Source: Tetragonia tetragonoides (Eukaryota; Streptophyta; Magnoliopsida; Caryophyllales; Aizoaceae). Taken from it: 64,000 bases of DNA. The DNA lies in the NCBI GenBank assembly GCA_038025085.1, contig CM076140.1, forward strand, positions 19,903,501 to 19,967,500, given 5' to 3'. Below the pieces are notes generated by a model that worked only from the letters and a program-made list of their open reading frames with translations, was not told where the DNA came from and made no database searches. A program made the translations under genes and the position numbers. The first letter of the stretch is position 1, and each line of letters starts with the position of its first letter. This document shows, piece after piece, positions 1 through 9,647 of this stretch.

Positions 1-121
1 GATTTTATGTTTGCCGTATTTTCGTAAACTAATATTTGTTAGCTTAATATTATTGTTGATATTTTTTATTATTAAAAAATACATTTATTTGATTTAAAAA
101 ATAATAAAAATTGGATTTAAT
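1..121. other. AT-rich sequence, no gene seen
   Basis: Plain AT-rich sequence at the window edge. No coding signal or repeat structure was recognised. Confidence 0.5.
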
Positions 122-300
122 ATGGAGTTGGGTACTCAGGAACCGGTGGGTACTCTGTGGATCCAATTCCAATTCCTAAGATTTAGGAACCGGTGCAAAC
201 AATTCCAATTACAATTCCTACGAATTAGGAACCGGTGGATCCAATTTCAATTCTGGGTAGTGCAATACCCGGTGGGTACCCGGTTTCACTCACCCCTACG
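122..300. repeat. Degenerate GGAACCGGT/CAATTCC repeat
   Basis: Short motifs (GGAACCGGT, CCAATTCCAATTCC, ACCCGGTGGGTACC) recur in degenerate tandem order. An open frame runs through it but only because the repeat lacks stops. The style resembles the GGGTCGG-type array at 60.9-61.2 kb, with a different core word. No gene is inferred. Confidence 0.6.
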
Positions 301-923
301 CACACCGTAGCTTAAAAGTTATGCCACTTTGCTGAAAGCGATTCTGATAATTCTTGGCAGTAGGGTCAAAACTACAAAAGTTTTCTATTATTTTAATTTG
401 ATTTTTTCTTTTCTTCTCTGAAATAAGCTCAAAAGTTAATGAAAATATCAAAACACAATTGGTTCCAAAAACCCTATATGGTAAAAAAAAATAAAATAAA
501 ATTGAGGTGAGTACTAAAAACCTTTGCCAAAGTGAGTAAAAAACCTTCCGCCTTCAAAATTGGTCTCGGTGACGCCAATGGCAGATGAAAGATAGGAGTT
601 TCAGCTGATAGACTGTGTAGTTATACGCTTCTTGCTGGTAAGCTTCTGATTTCAATTTCATCAATGGTAAATGAAATGAACTCAATATTCATGAAACATT
701 AGGTTTTTTTTCTGAAACCCTTCTGGTAAATTCCATGTCATTCAAGTCAAATTGGTCATGTTCATGAACATTTATCGAACTATCAGGTCACCATTTCACC
801 CAATTTCTCTTTGTATTGCTTTTTGGGCATTCTCTGTGTTTGGGGTTAGCCTAGTGTGAAAACTGAAACTTTTTATTGCATTTTTCACATGAGATAAACC
901 CAAAAAAAACCCAGAAAAGAAAA
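301..923. other. Leader/upstream region of the F-box relic
   Basis: AT-rich sequence with no coding signal. It directly precedes the F-box/FBD start codon and may hold the former promoter and 5' UTR. No clear TATA box was assigned. Confidence 0.35.
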
Positions 924-1685
924 ATGATTTCTGGTTCAAAGAGGCAAAAGGGTTCTGAAGAATGGAAGGGGAGAGATAGATTAAGTGAATTACCAGATGA
1001 AGTTCTTGTAAAAAATACTCTCTTCCTTACCCACTATCCATGCTGTTAGAACTGTCCTGCTTCGCCGATTTGGAAACCTTTGGATCTTGGTTGATAATTT
1101 TCATTTTAAGGACGACTATGTTACCCGTGACTCTGAAAGTGAACTGAGTCCAGAATTGGTTTCGTTTATACGTAACGTTTTGATGCTTCATAAAAGACCC
1201 ACCATCGAAAAATTCAAGCTTGATCTTATGGTTAATGTTCTGTGGACTGAACCTGTAGTAGCTGAGGTACAAATGTGGATAAGATATGTGGTAAGTAGAG
1301 AAGTTAAGGATATCCAATTGCGACTCTCATCCACGTGCAGTGAAGAACTTGTGACTTTACCTTGTTTCATTTTTGCTAGTCAATCTCTTGTTAGGCTTGA
1401 GTTGAATGGTGTGAAATCAAGCTCCCTAATTGACTCACATGGGTTCTCTAAAAAGGTTATGCCTTAGAAATGTGCCTTTGGATGACGAGACTTACAGAGA
1501 AATCATTTCTGGCTGCCCTGTGCTTCAAGAACTGGAGTGTATAGATGATCTGAATCTGAGTATCTGTTCAAGGTTGCAACTTTTTAAACGGTATGGTGAT
1601 AGGTACAGAGTACAAACTGTTCAAAAGGTTCTTGGAGAGACTACAAAATGTTGAGGTTTTAACATTGTCAGGTGCAGCTCTTCAG
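924..1685 (+). pseudogene. F-box/FBD/LRR-type protein, first exon, frameshifted
   Basis: Family role: F-box proteins are substrate receptors of SCF ubiquitin ligases. The frame from ATG 924 gives an F-box start, DRLSELPDEVLVK (from about 975), and after a frame change IHAVRTVLLRRFGNLW, followed by the LRR-like text typical of FBD proteins (LKRLCLRNVPLDD, SGCPVLQELE, LQNVEVLTLSGAALQ). The frame breaks three times: at an A6 run (1010-1015, A5 would restore it), near 1421-1436, and near 1633 where one G is extra. The exon ends at a good donor, CTTCAG/GTATGT, at 1685/1686. I could not find the second exon or FBD domain downstream; a duplicated repeat follows instead. It is either a pseudogene or an assembly with base-level errors, and the missing 3' half favours a pseudogene. 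Confidence 0.75.
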
Positions 1686-1714
1686 GTATGTTTTGCTCCT
1701 CCAAATTTTTCCTT

Positions 1715-2313
1715 ATAAATACTTGTTATGTAGAATATGAAAGCATAGCAAATTATTCCCACAAAGCTTGTCAAAAATACTTATATAGGCATAAAAGAAG
1801 TACTGAATATTTTGAATCCGAAACAGGCATAATTGTTTTGGCACTTGATATATTACTGATCATCTGAATCTTACTGAAGCTCTTTGCAGGAGCTTTACCT
1901 GGTCTGGTGTAGATGTTGTTACTAGCAGTGGTTAAATTGACTGATATTCTGCACCTATCCGTCAACAGGCTGCCTAGATGGCTAGACAGACAGGAACTTG
2001 TTTCCGTCATAAAGATGCCTCTAGGTTTTATTTGTGGCTGTTTCTATCTGGTGGAGATTTTGTGACTTGTAACTATTAAGCAGCAGTATAAATTTTTCAG
2101 AGGTGACTCTGCTAAAGTCCCCTAGGAACTCCTCTAAAAATCACTTCTCCAATCGGAGAGCGCCATCCTACGTAGTGTTGGTGTCCCCACAACTATCTTT
2201 ATTGGTTGCCTGGTTAGCACTCTCTACACCATAAATTGAATGCTGTGGATTTTGGGGATTGTCTGTTGTTGCCACTGCTGTTTGCTGTCACTGCTACTGC
2301 AGTCAATAGTTAC

Positions 2314-2350
<37 letters not shown>
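1715..2350 (+). repeat. Dispersed duplication, copy A
   Basis: About 600 bp closely resemble 20043-20632 plus 21569-21650. Shared landmarks are AAATACTTGTTATGT, CCCACAAAGCTTGTCA, CAACAGGCTGCCTAGATGG, AGTCCCCTAGGA and TTGTTGCCACTGCTG. Both copies hold local indels. Copy A lacks the solo LTR found in copy B and so represents the empty site. The function of the duplicated unit is unknown. Confidence 0.75.
2315..2347 (+). repeat. (GCT)11 microsatellite
   Basis: Eleven uninterrupted GCT units within copy A of the dispersed duplication. Copy B has only two or three units at the matching place. Confidence 0.9.
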
Positions 2351-2351
<1 letters not shown>

Positions 2352-2482
2352 ATGTTAGTTTGATTGTGCTAGCTTTGCTGTTTTTGTTCCTCGTGGTTGC
2401 TTATGCTTCCTTGCTGAGTTGTTGTTCTGCAACTCTGTGTTGTAACTAGCTAGGTATTGCTGCTATAGTGCGTGTGTTTGTG

Positions 2483-2617
2483 CTGTGGCTGTCAGCATAT
2501 GATTCCTCTAGTTCAGGCTCAAGTTCATCCGGTTCTGTATCCGATTCTGATTCTTCAAGGTCTGATGACACGTACAGTATCAGTGACAAAAGCAGGAAGA
2601 GGAGGAGGAGAAACTAG
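2483..2617 (+). pseudogene. Possible last exon of a Ser-rich, basic-tailed protein
   Basis: A 44-codon open stretch ends at TAG 2615-2617. It reads as a Ser/Asp/Gly-rich segment (YDSSSSGSSSSGSVSDSDSS) followed by a basic tail, DKSRKRRRRN, which looks like a nuclear localisation signal. CTGTGGCTGTCAG just inside the start could be a splice acceptor. No matching upstream exon was seen, so this is a fragment or a chance low-complexity frame. The gene is not recognised. Confidence 0.35.
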
Positions 2618-3154
2618 AGATCAATGTTTCTTGTTTGGTAAATGCAAGACATGTTAGATTTTCTTTTTCGAGCTTTGTAAATATTTCTACTAGTACAATC
2701 TCTAGGGAATCATGTCGAGTGCCTAGCTTTTGTCAATGGAGGAGAGAGAGCCAAGCAGGCTATGGTGATAGGGCTGCACCAAAATCAGCAAAACTTCTTG
2801 TTGTTTGTTGTGACGAAATCAAGGCTTGGATTTATTCCTTTGTTGTTCTCCTTCCATGTTTTGTAAATATTTTTGCTATTTTCTTTTATCAATACAAGCA
2901 CTGATAAGTGATTTGGACATCTAGCCTTTCCCAAAATGAAAATGAAAAACCTCTATGAAAGGAAATTCTGTTTGCATCCTTCACTACCAATCATGGGCCT
3001 TAGTTGCCCTTTTATACATTCCCTGCCCCTCCCTTTTTGTCTCACTCAGTTCCCTTTTCATCTTCCAAGTGCTAAAAACAATAATTTGAAATGGAAGTTC
3101 CGAGTTAGGTATTTGGATGATTCACAGTGGTTATATTTGGTTGCAAGGTGTGCA
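2618..3154. other. No gene recognised
   Basis: Several short open frames occur but none resembles a known domain. Seen only as spacer between the Ser-rich exon-like stretch and the LINE fragment. Confidence 0.5.
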
Positions 3155-3530
3155 TGAGAAGATGGCAGCTGCTAGAGCAGTGATCCCCGAGAACACATTC
3201 ATACTTTGGCTTGCTCACAAATGATAGACTTGTTACTAGGTTCGAAATTCGAAGTACAAGGCCTAGACATGCTGTGTGTCCTGTGCCAGTCTGCAGATGA
3301 GCACTTGCAGCAGTCAGCAGTACCTCATGCTCAAGAGGTTTTCAACTTTCTGGGAGTCAAACGAAGAGCGGCAACCCTGCAAAGCGGGGAAGGAACAGTG
3401 CACCAGGTGTTTACCATATCTGGAGAGAGAGGAACATGCGCATCTTCCAGCACGCGTCTCTACCAGCACCCAAGATTATTAGCATGATCACGTTCGATAT
3501 TTGTATAGATTCAAGTTTGTATTTCAGGAA
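3155..3530 (+). mobile_element. LINE 3' fragment: reverse-transcriptase zinc-binding domain
   Basis: Broken frames read VIPENTFILWLAHK, then CVLCQSADEH, then YHIWRERNMRIFQHASLPAP. These are the order and spacing of the zf-RVT domain found at the C-terminal end of plant L1 ORF2 proteins. A stop codon (in the original LAHK region) and at least two frame changes break it. A short A run at 3531-3539 may be the remnant tail. Only the last part of the element is present. Confidence 0.7.
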
Positions 3531-3540
3531 AAAAAAAAAC

Positions 3541-4166
3541 CCTATGCATGACACAGTGAGTATGTAGACAGTATCATGTCAAGCTAAAAAATTGTAGTCT
3601 ATGGTAATAAAATCATTAATAAAAAATAAAAATAAAAAAAATAAATTTTCTTCATGTAATTGAGTGGACTGCAATGGCTGCTCATTCAGAAAACTCCAGT
3701 GGCCATAAACCAGAAGCAAAATACTTGCTGTCAGCAGAAACTGTCACAGTAACCATCCATAAAAGATGGCTGAAAGACGGCTCTCGAGAATAAAGCTGTC
3801 ATAACGATTGAATCCATGTACCTGTTCATTGTTTATAGTGGATATATATGGGATGACAAGCTCAAAATTCATGTTATGGTTGCTATTTGTGGCATTAACA
3901 TATAAATCTGATTAACGTTGTTAAAATAGGAAAAGGAAGGTGCATTCCTGAGCAGTATCTAACATATTTCTGAGCAGTAGTTAAACTGACCGACTTGGGA
4001 TTCAAAAGCCTTTATATCTGGAGGTTTAGTTATTGAAATTACACAACATATTATAGTGATTGCAGTTCACAAGCTTAAAACAACAAGACGCTGGGGAGAA
4101 GTACAAAAATTGTCTAATGACCATATTTAAAGAGTAAACTAATAATCCACAGAATTTAATAACCAA
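3541..4166. other. No gene recognised
   Basis: AT-rich spacer up to the target-site duplication of the first LINE. Nothing coding or structured was recognised. Confidence 0.5.
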
Positions 4167-5545
4167 AATTTGATCATTGATAATTAAGCCCTTCTTTTAA
4201 CAAAGCTGTACTCGTGTTTCTCTCTCTAAAAATGAGAGTCTCTCTCACCTAAAGTGAGCCTTCTACTTCTAACACTCAACCGTCAATATCAATTATTCCC
4301 TTTTCCCTATATTCGCTTTAATTCTCTGTCTTTCCTTTACTCTCTTTATGTCTCTTTAAGTTTAATTTAACTGTCCTTAGATCTTATTCTCTTTTCTTGT
4401 CCTCACAGTTTACCCTATCATCTGATCTTCTGGCTTCCTTCACTTTTCTCCTCTTTCTCTCTTCTTTTTCCTTGTTTTGTTTCTCTTTTGTGGTCCTTTT
4501 TGGGCTTCTACAAATCTATTCACTCATTATCATGTTTGCTCTTTCGCATCTTGCAAGAAGGGGACCAAGAATTTCCCCACCTGAGATCCTTTCTCAGCGT
4601 GATAATAGTTGGTGGAATCTAGTGGTTATGGGTTCCATTATTGACACAAGGATTTTTTCAGCAGCACATGTTCAGAGGATCGTTAATGAAAGGTGGTTTT
4701 CCAGAGAAGAGATTTTAGTGCAAAGAATGGATGATGGTTACTTCTTTTTTGTTTGCCACATTCCTCTGGATAGAGATGATCTACTTCAAAGGCAAAGTGC
4801 AAACATTGATGGAGCTCTGCTAGTGTTCAAAAGGTGGTTTCCCGGTGCAGTACCTAGAATTATTCCATGGCACCTTGTTTATCTGTGGGTACGGGTTGAG
4901 GGACTTCCTCCTGACATGTTTCATGTTGATCTGGCCATGCATGCGTTGAATGCAATTGGGGATGTTTCTCTTGTGTTGCCATTGATCAGGAATATTCACC
5001 CCAACTCCTTTATGAGAGGTAAGGTTCTGGTTGATTTGTCTAAACCCTTCATCCCTGGTTTTTTCTTTGATTTTGATGATCGAACTACCTACTGGGTTAA
5101 TTTTTGCTATGAGGGGATTTTTCGTTTTTGCAAATTATGTGGTTGTGTGGGTCACAATTCGTCTGCATGTAGAATTTCAACAGTTAGGGCTGCACAACAA
5201 TTGCATCAAAGATTTTCAGTATTGGAACAAAGAGGTTATAGAATGCATGTTAGCCTTGAGGATTTCCCTCTTTACACCAATGAGATTAGGGGTCTGAGAG
5301 TTATAAAACGAAATCTAACCTCTAAGGTTCCCTTTCGTCAATTCTCACCGGAACCCACTTCTAGTGATGAAAAGGAAGTCCTTTACCGTGAATGGGACGA
5401 CCCTGATGAATGGCTTCAGAGGCCTAGTGCTACTAGAACCCCACCAGTTCGACAAAGGAATGTTCAGAGTCAGTTTTCTCATTTGCATGGTGGTGGTGGT
5501 GGAAATGGTAATCAAGGTCAGGGCCTCACAAACCAGGGTTATGGT

Positions 5546-6237
5546 TGTTGGGGAAAACTACGGTATTTACCCACAATCAGAATAACAGATAATCGGAAAA
5601 ATAAAGTGCAAGAACCCAAAAAACAACACAAACAATTTTACGTGGAAAACCCCTCTCAATTAGGGGAAAAACCACGGTGCGGATCTCCACGCACTAAACA
5701 ATAATCCACTATAATAATCAAGAGTACAATCGGCAACAATCACAAGATCAATCAACAAGTAGACAATCTATCTTTGGTATTAGTACAAATTGACAAACTC
5801 TAACTCAATTTGGTACTCCCACAAAACCAAAGATACACCCACAAATACCTGTCGATGACCGATCCGAATACTCCGATTATCTTCACACGAACAAGCCAAA
5901 TCAACCGTGAACTGGAACAAACCTCTTTGTTTGTCTCTCACTCACTGGCTCTCCCTTTCTTTGTCTTCGGCTGTTTGTTCTCTCACCCCCTTCTCACCAA
6001 ACAAATGCCGTGCACTTCCTATTTATTACCAAACTCAATCACTCTCTGACTCTTCCTTTTCTTTGTTGGCAGTTTCACATGTCAACCGAAAGGACCCTTT
6101 GCCTTTTTATTTCCCATCTTTTAACTTCTTTTCTTTTTTCTTTTTCTTTTTCTTTTGTTTTATTTTATTTCTTTACAAACTTAAATAAAATAAAACACAA
6201 CTAAATATTATTTGGTATTTGGGGCGTTACCTCAACA
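5546..6237 (-). repeat. 3' LTR of the gag-only element
   Basis: 692 bp with terminal TGTTG/CAACA inverted ends. By element orientation (minus strand) this is the downstream LTR. It differs from the other LTR only at 6041 in my line-by-line comparison. Confidence 0.95.
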
Positions 6238-7581
6238 AATCCTCCCTCGACCCAAATCACCAAATACTTCCACTTTGTCCGAGAAACGGACCTTCTTCTT
6301 CACGGTCTTGCTCCTCCCTACGCAATGACCCTCAACATAGCACAAGTTGTTCTCCGCCTTCCTCCCTTGCACAATCAAAGTAGCACCACGATACACTTTG
6401 CACCATCTTCCCGTACCAATGTATCTACACCCTTGCGATGTCAACTCACCCAACGAAATCACGTTAACACGAGCATCGGGTACATACCTCACATTGTGGA
6501 AGGTTCTTGTCACACCACCATGGAGCTCAATTCGGATGCTTCCCATCCCTTTGGCCTTCAACTTACCACTCCCCATGTTGATGTCACCATACTCTCCATC
6601 TTGGCACAAAGTATCAAACATAGCATGGTCTCTACAAATGTGAACCGAAGCGCCGGAGTCCAACACCCAACTCTCTTGGCTTTCCTTCCCCTCATTGTTA
6701 CTAGCCAAGAACAACTCCTTATTACCATCACAAGACATAATTACATTAGAGGAACCGCTATCATCATCAATTTTGGTCTTGCCCATCTTCTCTTGCAGCT
6801 GCTTGAAACTCTTCAAATCATCTCTCATCTTTGGGCAACGACTCTGAATATGACCCTTCTCACCACAATAGTAACACTCCACGTTACTAAAGTCTCTCGC
6901 GCGCGACTTCGATCTACTTCTCGGGCCACCTCCTCTCCTCTCATGATTTCTCCCTCTTTCGGACACCTCCGCAGCTAGTACTCTATCTCCCCCATCACTA
7001 GAAGATACACCATCAACCTGCAACATCATCCGATCATTCTCTCTCAACACTGTCATTGCTTCATCTAGTGTAATCTCTGTCCTCCCTACAAGTAATGTCT
7101 GCACAATTGGCCTGTAGGACTTAGGTAGTGAAGCCAACAATAACAATGCCTCCTCTTGATCAGAGATCTTCTCATCTGCATTTCTCAACTGACATACTAG
7201 CTGGTTAAAGTTATTAATGTGGTCCTGCAACGCTGTACCTTGCTCCATCTTTAGCTGGTACAACTCATATCTCAAACAAAGCTTGTTAGTCAGTGACTTT
7301 GATGCATATACACTCTGGAGCTTATCAAACAACTTCTTTGGATCTGTCTCAGTCAAGTAATTATACTTGATCTCCGGAGCCATAGCTAATCTAATAGTAC
7401 TGACAGCTTTCTTCTTCTTCGATGTCCATTGGGCATCGGTCACCCCACTAGGCTTTGTCTCATCTAAAGCCTCATCTAAATTTTGTTGAACCAACAAATC
7501 CTCAACTGTACTCTTCCACACAGTAAAATTAATTTTACCATCAAACAAAGGGATATCATATTTGGGCATACTACCAGACAT
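6232..7581 (-). CDS. Copia-type Gag-protease polyprotein (449 aa from the ATG)
   Basis: Encodes the particle and RNA-packaging protein of a copia-type element. The ATG at 7579-7581 gives MSGSMPKYDIPLFDGKINF, the usual start of copia Gag; the frame is also open upstream through the primer-binding site without an ATG. Domains in order: UBN2/Gag core (LFDKLQSVYASKSLTNKL, LLLLASLPKSY), an Arg/Ser-rich stretch, a CCHC knuckle CYYCGEKGHIQSRC, the protease active-site motif VLDSGASVHICRD, and a partial GAG-pre-integrase region. It then stops at TGA 6232-6234, inside the LTR. No frameshift or internal stop is seen. Gag is probably functional; whether the protease domain suffices alone is unknown. Confidence 0.9.
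   Translation of the reverse strand: MSGSMPKYDIPLFDGKINFTVWKSTVEDLLVQQNLDEALDETKPSGVTDAQWTSKKKKAVSTIRLAMAPEIKYNYLTETDPKKLFDKLQSVYASKSLTNKLCLRYELYQLKMEQGTALQDHINNFNQLVCQLRNADEKISDQEEALLLLASLPKSYRPIVQTLLVGRTEITLDEAMTVLRENDRMMLQVDGVSSSDGGDRVLAAEVSERGRNHERRGGGPRSRSKSRARDFSNVECYYCGEKGHIQSRCPKMRDDLKSFKQLQEKMGKTKIDDDSGSSNVIMSCDGNKELFLASNNEGKESQESWVLDSGASVHICRDHAMFDTLCQDGEYGDINMGSGKLKAKGMGSIRIELHGGVTRTFHNVRYVPDARVNVISLGELTSQGCRYIGTGRWCKVYRGATLIVQGRKAENNLCYVEGHCVGRSKTVKKKVRFSDKVEVFGDLGRGRIC
6238..6252 (-). other. Polypurine tract of the gag-only element
   Basis: On the minus strand a purine-rich stretch GAGGGAGGA lies directly before the 3' LTR, where plus-strand priming is expected. The Gag frame runs through it. 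Confidence 0.6.
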
Positions 7582-7652
7582 GTTACTTGCACAAAATAAT
7601 TCCTCCTTCAACAAATACAGTAATTTTCCCACCACCGATCCTACAACCAAAA

Positions 7653-7664
7653 GCTCTGATACCA
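7653..7664 (-). other. Primer-binding site, initiator Met tRNA type
   Basis: Minus-strand TGGTATCAGAGC lies one base inside the 5' LTR. It is the canonical plant copia primer-binding site complementary to initiator Met tRNA. Confidence 0.9.
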
Positions 7665-7665
7665 C

Positions 7666-8357
7666 TGTTGGGGAAAACTACGGTATTTACCCACAATCAG
7701 AATAACAGATAATCGGAAAAATAAAGTGCAAGAACCCAAAAAACAACACAAACAATTTTACGTGGAAAACCCCTCTCAATTAGGGGAAAAACCACGGTGC
7801 GGATCTCCACGCACTAAACAATAATCCACTATAATAATCAAGAGTACAATCGGCAACAATCACAAGATCAATCAACAAGTAGACAATCTATCTTTGGTAT
7901 TAGTACAAATTGACAAACTCTAACTCAATTTGGTACTCCCACAAAACCAAAGATACACCCACAAATACCTGTCGATGACCGATCCGAATACTCCGATTAT
8001 CTTCACACGAACAAGCCAAATCAACCGTGAACTGGAACAAACCTCTTTGTTTGTCTCTCACTCACTGGCTCTCCCTTTCTTTGTCTTCGGCTGTTTGTTC
8101 TCTCACCCCCTTCTCACCAAACAAATGCCGTGCACTTCCTATTTATTACCAAACTCAATCATTCTCTGACTCTTCCTTTTCTTTGTTGGCAGTTTCACAT
8201 GTCAACCGAAAGGACCCTTTGCCTTTTTATTTCCCATCTTTTAACTTCTTTTCTTTTTTCTTTTTCTTTTTCTTTTGTTTTATTTTATTTCTTTACAAAC
8301 TTAAATAAAATAAAACACAACTAAATATTATTTGGTATTTGGGGCGTTACCTCAACA
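7666..8357 (-). repeat. 5' LTR of the gag-only element
   Basis: 692 bp, upstream LTR on the minus strand. It should contain the promoter. Near-identical to 5546-6237. Confidence 0.95.
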
Positions 8358-9647
8358 ATGGTAATGTTCAATCTCAAATTCCTGATAATCTGCAAAGGCA
8401 AAATCAAGTTCCTCCCTTGTTTGTCAATTCAAGGAACTAATCTTGGTCATATTATGTCACGGAGTCTGGCGTCTTTGCATGTAGGTCATCATGAGTCTCT
8501 TCCTAACCCCAATCAGGGTGCAACAGGTCACATGGTCTCCCCAAATTCAAATGTCCATAGTTTGACCCATGGGCTTAATCAATTACTAGCTTCACATGGG
8601 CTTGCACGTGAAAGGGGTCCAGTTGCTAGAGACACAGGTCCATTTTCTATTAACTCTGTGGGATATTTGGGTCGTGAGCCTGTGATGGGCGGACCTATTA
8701 ACACTACTCTCGTTGGGCCTCAGCCAAGTCCAGTTTCAAGAAGAGGACGCATTCCTTTTTTGTATTTTCGTGGAGCTTCTTCCCGGATTGGGGCAGGGCC
8801 TGCTAACGATTCTCAGTCTGGGCCTTCTTCAAGAAGATATTTTTTATCTAGCCCATTTGGCTATAGGAGACAAAGAAGAGGGGCAATTTGTGAATTTATT
8901 TCTTCAACCTTGGGCCGCTTTAGAGCGTCCCCATCTCCATCACTGGATCCATATGAGCCAAGAGCACTGAGACCCTTTCCTCATCTGACAATTCCTCTTC
9001 TGCTGGTGCTCCTCAGATTATTAGAAGAAGACTTTGGGAACCTAATGACCAGGATGACTCAAATTTGGAAGCTAGACCAAACTCTCCTGCACTCGAGTCT
9101 GAAATTCACTCATCTCCTCAGCAAGACTCTACGGGAGAAAGGAACAATAACCCAATCCCTCTTCTCCACATTGAATCATCTACTACAAATGGTTTCATAT
9201 TACCTGTAAAGCGTAAGATTCCTCCTCCGGGGTGTAGAGAGTGCATGTCTGAAGGCCCCCAAGGACCTGTATTGATTATCTCTTCTGAAGTTAAAAGGGC
9301 TCGGTTGGTACATAGAGAGAAGAGAAGATGAGCTAAGGGTAGTGAATTCATTCCTGTCCCTACGGAAAAGGGTACTCAACTCAAACGAAAGGCACTCACT
9401 GATCCTGATTGTGTAGAAGTTGAAGGGGAGAAAGAGGTCTCATCTATCCCAATGATCCGCTCTGAGATCAAAGGTAAAAAGAAAACCTGTTGTGAGGCTA
9501 GCCGTGATTCTCTTGGTCCTTCGAATTCTTCAGTGACTCCATTGCCGGATCATATCTCTAATGCAGTCTTTGGATTTGATACTCTTATCTCTCTGTCTTT
9601 GCCTAATGGGGTGTGGGAGGCTGCCCTAACCAGCCCCCACAGGAGCC

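Larger units (their letters stand above)
5546..8357 (-). mobile_element. Gag-only Ty1/copia-type LTR element (TR-GAG-like), very young
   Basis: The element starts TGTTGGGG and ends CCTCAACA, is flanked by the 5-bp duplication ATGGT (5541-5545 and 8358-8362), and has two 692-bp LTRs that differ at one base by my reading (6041 C, 8161 T). The internal region is only 1.43 kb and holds a single Gag-protease frame on the minus strand. Integrase, reverse transcriptase and RNase H are absent, so it must be moved in trans by an autonomous copia relative. It sits inside LINE-1a ORF1 and is therefore younger than that LINE. Confidence 0.95.

Noticed and set aside
6325..6978. 217-codon plus-strand frame inside the gag-only element
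   Set aside because: It is the antisense shadow of the Gag-protease frame.
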